From assembly GCA_040383485.1 (NCBI GenBank), contig JBEIDK010000113.1:1-10944 (forward strand): DNA of 10,944 nucleotides. The letters run 5' to 3'. The stretch comes from JBEIDK01 sp040383485 (lineage in GTDB: Bacteria > Bacteroidota > Bacteroidia > UBA4408). Below the pieces are notes generated by a model that was given only the letters and a program-made list of their open reading frames with translations, did no database searches and was not told the origin of the DNA. The position numbers were made by a program, and so were the translations under genes. This document shows, piece by piece, positions 7,231-10,944 of this stretch. The number at the start of each line of letters is the position of its first letter. The stretch's first letter is position 1.

Positions 7231-7986
7231 TTAAGGATTATTCTTTGCAGCTCTCTTTAAATTATCAAATGTATTGTCTTTGTGCCAACCGTTTTCAATA
7301 ACAAAATCTCTTAATTCATGACGGTTTTTACAGTCGGTTTTAATCATCATTTGCTTGATATGGTATTCTACTGTTTTTATTTCTCTACAAATAATGTTTT
7401 TAATTTCCATGTTTGATAGCTTCTGGTATAACAAAAATAAAATTTGAAGGTCAATTTCACTAAACCCAAAATCACTCGGAAGCTTTTCTTCTGCGGTAAC
7501 GCTGATAATAGAACAATTATCTGATTCATTTTCCATCAGTTTTCTGTTTTTGTTTTTCTTTTCAAAAGAATCAATAAATTGAGAAACGCGTAATTTTATT
7601 TTAGCTGAAAAATATAAATCTCCTTTAAAAACAGCGTCTATTGAATCCGTATAAATATTACCTGAACATCCTTTTTCAATAAATCCTCTTGCGCCATGTA
7701 CAGCTAGGTTTAATATTTCATGCTCTGTTTTTTTTGAAGAAATAATTATAATTTTTACGGTAGAAAATTTCTCGATAATGGCCTTGGTAGTTTCTAAACC
7801 ACCAAGCATAGGCATTGCAATATCCATGAAAATTATTTCGGGAGTTATTATCCCACATTGCTTGAGCGCATCAAGCCCAGTATGGGCAAAAGCAATATTT
7901 ACTTTTGGATAAGTGACTAATATTTCCTTTTTGATTTCTTCACAAATTTCAATGTGGTTATCTACTATTAAAATGTCTTTTGGCAT
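7231..7986 (-). CDS. NarL/LuxR-type two-component response regulator
   Basis: This 251-residue protein has an N-terminal receiver domain (about 4-122). The phospho-acceptor is Asp55 in IIFMDIAMP, followed by the usual hydroxyl residue (Ser83 or Ser84 in IIISS) and Lys105 (GFIEKG). The acidic pocket reads VDN (8-10), so the second acid normally found there is Asn10, which may weaken metal binding or phosphorylation. A linker of about 50 residues rich in Lys, Asn and Glu leads to a LuxR-type helix-turn-helix (about 174-232: FSEIDLQILFLLYQKLSNME, then TVEYHIKQMM as recognition helix). It is cytoplasmic and DNA-binding. No histidine kinase is in the window. It is transcribed toward the exported-protein block, with a 228-bp spacer holding palindromes, so it may regulate that block or itself. 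The start follows from the immediate PKDILIVD beta strand. Confidence 0.9.
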   Translation of the reverse strand: MPKDILIVDNHIEICEEIKKEILVTYPKVNIAFAHTGLDALKQCGIITPEIIFMDIAMPMLGGLETTKAIIEKFSTVKIIIISSKKTEHEILNLAVHGARGFIEKGCSGNIYTDSIDAVFKGDLYFSAKIKLRVSQFIDSFEKKNKNRKLMENESDNCSIISVTAEEKLPSDFGFSEIDLQILFLLYQKLSNMEIKNIICREIKTVEYHIKQMMIKTDCKNRHELRDFVIENGWHKDNTFDNLKRAAKNNP

Positions 7987-8008
7987 AGAATTGTTTTTTA
8001 AAGTAAAA

Positions 8009-8040
8009 CGAAAATAAAAACAAAAAACTTTAATACAAAA
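8009..8040 (-). promoter_or_regulatory. Candidate Bacteroidota-type promoter of the response regulator
   Basis: On the minus strand, TTTTG (8040-8036) is followed after 19 bp by TATTTTCG (8016-8009). This matches TTG-N19-TAnnTTTG with one mismatch in the -7 element. Transcription would begin about 15-20 bp before the ATG at 7986. The position between the tcdA stop (8050) and this gene fits a separate transcript for the regulator. The assignment rests on sequence match only. Confidence 0.4.
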
Positions 8041-8049
8041 AAGCCCAAC

Positions 8050-8841
8050 TTACTTCTTCCCTTTTTTATGCGAATGAAAAAAATCAGCATGGTCTCTCGA
8101 TGGATGTAGCCCTTCAATTTTCCATTTTATTAAATCGCGAATAACAACACTGGCAACAGCACCACCAAAGGCTGCTGGCAAATATGAAATGGTACCATAT
8201 GCCGACTTTTTAAAGTTGGATCCATCAGTATGTATTAAACTCTCTCTAATTAATAATTCAGAAGAATACACTGTTTTTACACCCTGATACACTCCCATCT
8301 TTTTTAATCGCTTGCGCACATAACTGGCAAGTGTACAAACCCTGGTTTTTGCAATGTCGCTTACTTGAATTTTTGTTGGGTCCAGCTTACCGCCTGCGCC
8401 CATACTACTAATGATATTTATGCCCTTGAATTTACAATTGGTTATTAAATGACATTTAGGTGTAATACTATCTATAGCATCGACCACATAATCGTATTTA
8501 TATTCTGCTAACAATGCTTCTATTTGGTCAGGCACTAAAAATTGTGTTTTTACAATTAAGTTCAACTCCGGATTGATTGCCAGCAGCCTTTCACGCATTA
8601 CCTCTGTTTTAAGCATACCATGAGTGGTTGCCAATGCTGGCAATTGTCGGTTGCGATTAGTAGGATCCACAGTATCTCCATCAAGAATTGTCATATTGCC
8701 TACTCCTGCACGCGCTATGAATTCGGCGGCAAACGAACCTACGCCGCCAAGGCCAACTACCAGTACATGTGCGTTGATGAGTTTATTTAAATTGTCGTCG
8801 CCAACCAAAAGTGTTGTGCGTGATAACCATGATTTATCCAT
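8050..8841 (-). CDS. tcdA: tRNA threonylcarbamoyladenosine dehydratase (E1-like)
   Basis: This is a 263-residue member of the ThiF/MoeB/E1 superfamily, close to the usual TcdA length. The Rossmann nucleotide motif is VVGLGGVGS (28-36). It is followed by the ATP-contacting DGDTVDPTNRNRQLPAL (54-70), with Asp54, Asp56, Asn64, Arg65 and Gln66, and then by VVDAIDSITPK (119-129). The segment SMGAGGKLDPTK (146-157), with KTRVCTLASYVRKRLKK after it, and GTISYLPAAFGG (216-227) are characteristic of TcdA (formerly CsdL/YgdL) rather than MoeB or ThiF. The zinc-binding Cys pairs of MoeB are absent. In characterised homologues it uses ATP to cyclise N6-threonylcarbamoyladenosine (t6A) at position 37 of ANN-decoding tRNAs to the hydantoin form ct6A. 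It starts 2 bp after the TatD-family gene and is probably co-transcribed with it. Confidence 0.93.
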   Translation of the reverse strand: MDKSWLSRTTLLVGDDNLNKLINAHVLVVGLGGVGSFAAEFIARAGVGNMTILDGDTVDPTNRNRQLPALATTHGMLKTEVMRERLLAINPELNLIVKTQFLVPDQIEALLAEYKYDYVVDAIDSITPKCHLITNCKFKGINIISSMGAGGKLDPTKIQVSDIAKTRVCTLASYVRKRLKKMGVYQGVKTVYSSELLIRESLIHTDGSNFKKSAYGTISYLPAAFGGAVASVVIRDLIKWKIEGLHPSRDHADFFHSHKKGKK

Positions 8842-8843
8842 TG

Positions 8844-9599
8844 TTATAATTGAAAAACTGTGCTAAAATTATGAATGATTTGTTGCTTTAAATTGTCGCT
8901 TGCAATATTTAAAATTTCTGATGCTTTATCAAAAATTGTTTCTATCGATAAATTGCTTTCATCGCTTTCTAAAAATATTTTATCCAACGGCATTTGTTTT
9001 AAAATTTCAGAGGTGTTGTTTTTGCTTTGTAATATGGATTTTCCAAAAGAAATATTCCCATTGTTTTTAATTAATGTTTGAGCTATTTTAAAACTATTGT
9101 TGTAGCCATGATAGATGACCGGCATTTTATTCTTTGCTTTTTGTAATGATGATACCACATCATAGAAAGTCCTTACTGAGTGTATTATTAATGGCATCTG
9201 AACCTTATTTGCCAATAAAATTTGTTGATGAAAAACCTGTTGCTGCCAAGCAAAATCTATATCAATATTCCGGTCTAAACCACACTCGCCTATTGCTATT
9301 ACGTTTGGTTGAAGTAATTGAATTTCCAGTTTATTAAGCCAACTGTCTTCATAGGTTTTAATATTCCAAGGATGAAATCCAACACTGTAAAAATGATTTT
9401 CGTTGCTTAAACCAAATTCTGAGTAATCAAGGTTGTATAATACTAAATGTTCGTTTGCAATATTCATATCGCCCTTTATATGCGCATGAATATTGATGTA
9501 TGGCAACCGATTTATTTTTTGTATTAACTGCATTGAATAGGTAACAATGATAAGTAAAAGGATTGTGCCGATAAAACTAATTACTATTTTTGAAAACAT
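8844..9599 (-). CDS. TatD-family metal-dependent hydrolase (deoxyribonuclease-like)
   Basis: This is a 251-residue TIM-barrel amidohydrolase-type protein with all expected metal ligands: His38 and His40 (INIHAH), Glu106 (IGECGLD), His141 (IIHSVR), His165 (IYHGY) and Asp214 (LESDES). SVGFHPWN (73-80) is also typical of the family. Family members hydrolyse DNA as 3'-5' exonucleases, or related substrates; the substrate here is not determined. The first 22 residues are a hydrophobic segment (about 5-20) unusual for this cytoplasmic family. Met23 (ATG at 9533-9531) would give a normal N-terminus of 229 residues beginning MQLIQKINRLPYINIHAH. A divergent promoter-like sequence overlaps codons 3-13 of the longer form, which favours the shorter start. 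No Shine-Dalgarno decides between them. tcdA follows after 2 bp. Confidence 0.88.
   Translation of the reverse strand: MFSKIVISFIGTILLLIIVTYSMQLIQKINRLPYINIHAHIKGDMNIANEHLVLYNLDYSEFGLSNENHFYSVGFHPWNIKTYEDSWLNKLEIQLLQPNVIAIGECGLDRNIDIDFAWQQQVFHQQILLANKVQMPLIIHSVRTFYDVVSSLQKAKNKMPVIYHGYNNSFKIAQTLIKNNGNISFGKSILQSKNNTSEILKQMPLDKIFLESDESNLSIETIFDKASEILNIASDNLKQQIIHNFSTVFQL
9563..9592 (+). promoter_or_regulatory. Bacteroidota-type promoter for the divergent membrane-protein gene
   Basis: TTG at 9563-9565 is followed after exactly 19 bp by TATTTTTG at 9585-9592, a perfect match to the TAnnTTTG -7 element. Transcription would start near 9598, giving a leader of about 50 nt before the proposed TTG start at 9652. 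The leader contains AAAGGA (9615-9620). The promoter lies within the 5' end of the longer TatD reading frame on the other strand. Confidence 0.6.
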
Positions 9600-9651
9600 C
9601 TTAACACTATATATAAAGGAAAAACAAAAATTAAATCATTACTTCATATTC

Positions 9652-10944
9652 TTGAGCAGGATAATTAGCAGTATTAAAAAATCTATTTACACGTTGCCAT
9701 TCCTAGTATTGGCGGTTTATCTATGTCCATACATTATTTGGGGTAAAAATAGCTATGTATATAGCCACGATAACTTAGATGGTTTGGTTGCAACTTATAA
9801 TTTCCTTGCAAATAATGGCTATTGGTTTAGTAGTAGCAATACCATTGTTGGAGGGTTTATGAATGGGTTGCCTCGGGTGTGTTATGGTACAGAGTTTTAC
9901 TTTCAATATGCATTATACTATTTATTTTCTCCATTTGTGGCATATGTACTCAATGTATTTATTGTTCACATTATAGCAATTATTGGCTCCTCCCTCCTAC
10001 TTAAAAATTACCTTTTAAAAAACAGTAGCAATTTTACCATTCAGTTGGTTTCGTTATGTTTTGGCTTATTACCATTCTGGTATGCAGGAGGTTTAAGTAT
10101 TGCCGCCCAACCATTGGTTTTATATGCATTCTTGAATATTTATCACCAGCAAAAAAGAACTCTTTCTTATGCTTTGCTTGCTTTGTATTGCATATACTCT
10201 GTTTTTTTCTGGGCAGGCATATTCTTTGTTTTCGCCATTATCAGTGCTTGTTTTATTGTTCAATATAAAGAGAGAAAATTTCATCAACAGCTCAGTATAT
10301 CGGTACTCGCTTTTGCAAGCATTTATGCGCTTACTGAATATAGAATAATTGGAGAAGTACTATTTGGAGACCTTGTCTTTCATAGAAGCTCATATTTGAC
10401 GAATAATTTTTTAGATACATCTCAATACATTAGCAAATTTATTTATACCCTTAAGTATGGACATTATCAGTCATTGGCATTGCATTATGGCCCATTCATT
10501 TTATTCGTACCCCTCTCAATATATTTTTTCATTGTAGGGAATAAAAAGCCCTTCTACATTTTTATAATAGCTTCTGCAGTTACTTCTATTCTTATTTTTT
10601 TTAGTTCAAAATATTTCGAACATGCCCTCACGAAAATTTTTCATAGCAATCACCAGTTCAATATATCACGTATCAATACTCTGCTCCCTTTGACCGTTTT
10701 GCTGATGATTACATTAATTATTAACTCTTTCATCAATAATAAAAACGAACGACTTATTTCTTGCATTTTATTTTTACAAGTTGGCTTCTGCTTCTACGCT
10801 TCAGCAAATTTCAAGCATTCTATTAGTGGTCATTTGTTTAGAATACCGAACGTTTTGCAGTACGATAATATTCATGAAGTTGCCGATTACAATAGCTTTA
10901 ATGCGTTTTATGCCGAGGACCTATATTCAGAGATAAAGGCAAGA
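9652..10944 (+). CDS. Multi-spanning membrane protein, YkoS/DUF6044-like, partial
   Basis: The frame is open for 431 codons to the right edge. No ATG is in frame until the Met in GGFMNGLPR (residue 70 from TTG 9652), which would remove the first membrane span. TTG at 9652 (LSRIISSIKK) is therefore the most plausible start, though uncertain. About ten hydrophobic spans are visible, beginning with residues 13-30. The first outside loop carries YSHDNLDG (37-44) and then MNGLPR (70-75), which I recognise as typical of the DUF6044 group that includes Bacillus YkoS. FNISR (336-340) and the end FNAFYAEDLYSEIKA (416-430) also fit that group. The layout, with acidic residues in the first loop followed by many spans, resembles GT-C glycosyltransferases, so a polyprenyl-sugar transfer role in the envelope is possible but unproven. 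It is divergent from the TatD gene, 52 bp from that gene's annotated ATG. Confidence 0.75.
   Translation, partial: MSRIISSIKKSIYTLPFLVLAVYLCPYIIWGKNSYVYSHDNLDGLVATYNFLANNGYWFSSSNTIVGGFMNGLPRVCYGTEFYFQYALYYLFSPFVAYVLNVFIVHIIAIIGSSLLLKNYLLKNSSNFTIQLVSLCFGLLPFWYAGGLSIAAQPLVLYAFLNIYHQQKRTLSYALLALYCIYSVFFWAGIFFVFAIISACFIVQYKERKFHQQLSISVLAFASIYALTEYRIIGEVLFGDLVFHRSSYLTNNFLDTSQYISKFIYTLKYGHYQSLALHYGPFILFVPLSIYFFIVGNKKPFYIFIIASAVTSILIFFSSKYFEHALTKIFHSNHQFNISRINTLLPLTVLLMITLIINSFINNKNERLISCILFLQVGFCFYASANFKHSISGHLFRIPNVLQYDNIHEVADYNSFNAFYAEDLYSEIKAR

Noticed and set aside
8020..8060. Terminator after tcdA ending in GGGCTTTTTT on the minus strand
   Set aside because: I could not find a complementary CCC-containing arm upstream, so no stem forms before the T-run.
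8624..8866. Plus-strand open frame antisense to tcdA
   Set aside because: It mirrors the conserved Rossmann region of tcdA and has no independent signal.
8875..9337. Two plus-strand open frames antisense to the TatD gene (8875-9081 and 9134-9337)
   Set aside because: They are shadows of a gene with fully conserved metal ligands on the other strand.
10056..10268. Plus-strand open frame rich in Cys and Phe
   Set aside because: It is out of frame within the long membrane-protein gene, whose frame is open throughout with consistent spans and motifs.
1..10944. CRISPR array, tRNA or rRNA gene, insertion sequence or phage integrase
   Set aside because: No regularly spaced repeats, cloverleaf, transposase motif or terminal inverted repeats were seen on either strand. 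The only large repeat is the tandem gene-pair duplication.

Overview
The window looks like chromosomal DNA from a member of the Bacteroidota (Bacteroidetes). It is strongly AT-rich. It encodes SprB-type repeats, a C-terminal type IX secretion (T9SS) sorting signal of the 'PNPANGI' kind, lipoproteins with relaxed lipoboxes, and start sites without Shine-Dalgarno sequences. It also has a promoter matching the Bacteroidota -33/-7 pattern (TTG, 19 bp, TAnnTTTG). I cannot place it below phylum level.

Region 1 (1-7002, minus strand) is a tightly packed, co-directional block of six genes for exported proteins, with gaps of 3, 1, 4, -4 and 11 bp in transcription order. It opens with a secreted SprB-repeat, tail-fibre-like protein (5296-7002). 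Next come a lipoprotein with a carboxypeptidase-regulatory-like domain (4501-5292), a small lipoprotein (3888-4499) and a short serine-hydrolase-like protein (3017-3883). A second small lipoprotein (2415-3020) and a long secreted alpha/beta hydrolase with a T9SS tail (2403 running off the left edge) complete it. The last four genes are a tandem duplication of a lipoprotein-plus-hydrolase unit with a period of about 1480 bp. The upstream hydrolase copy stops just after the nucleophile region and lacks the rest of the fold, the adhesion-like region and the sorting tail. This block is the most interesting part of the window and looks like an accessory, envelope-directed locus.

Region 2 (7003-7230) is a regulatory spacer. 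It carries two identical 10-bp palindromes (GGGTTAACCC) 32 bp apart, flanking a -7-like TAAATTTG, and a second 8-bp dyad close to the first start codon of the block. I found no convincing full promoter there.

Region 3 (7231-9599, minus strand) holds a NarL/LuxR-type response regulator with no kinase beside it. Upstream of it lies a two-gene unit, a TatD-family metal-dependent hydrolase followed 2 bp later by TcdA (tRNA t6A dehydratase). These last two are housekeeping-type genes.

Region 4 (9652-10944, plus strand) is a divergent multi-spanning membrane protein resembling the YkoS/DUF6044 group, running off the right edge. Its candidate promoter lies inside the annotated 5' end of the TatD gene, which bears on where that gene really starts.
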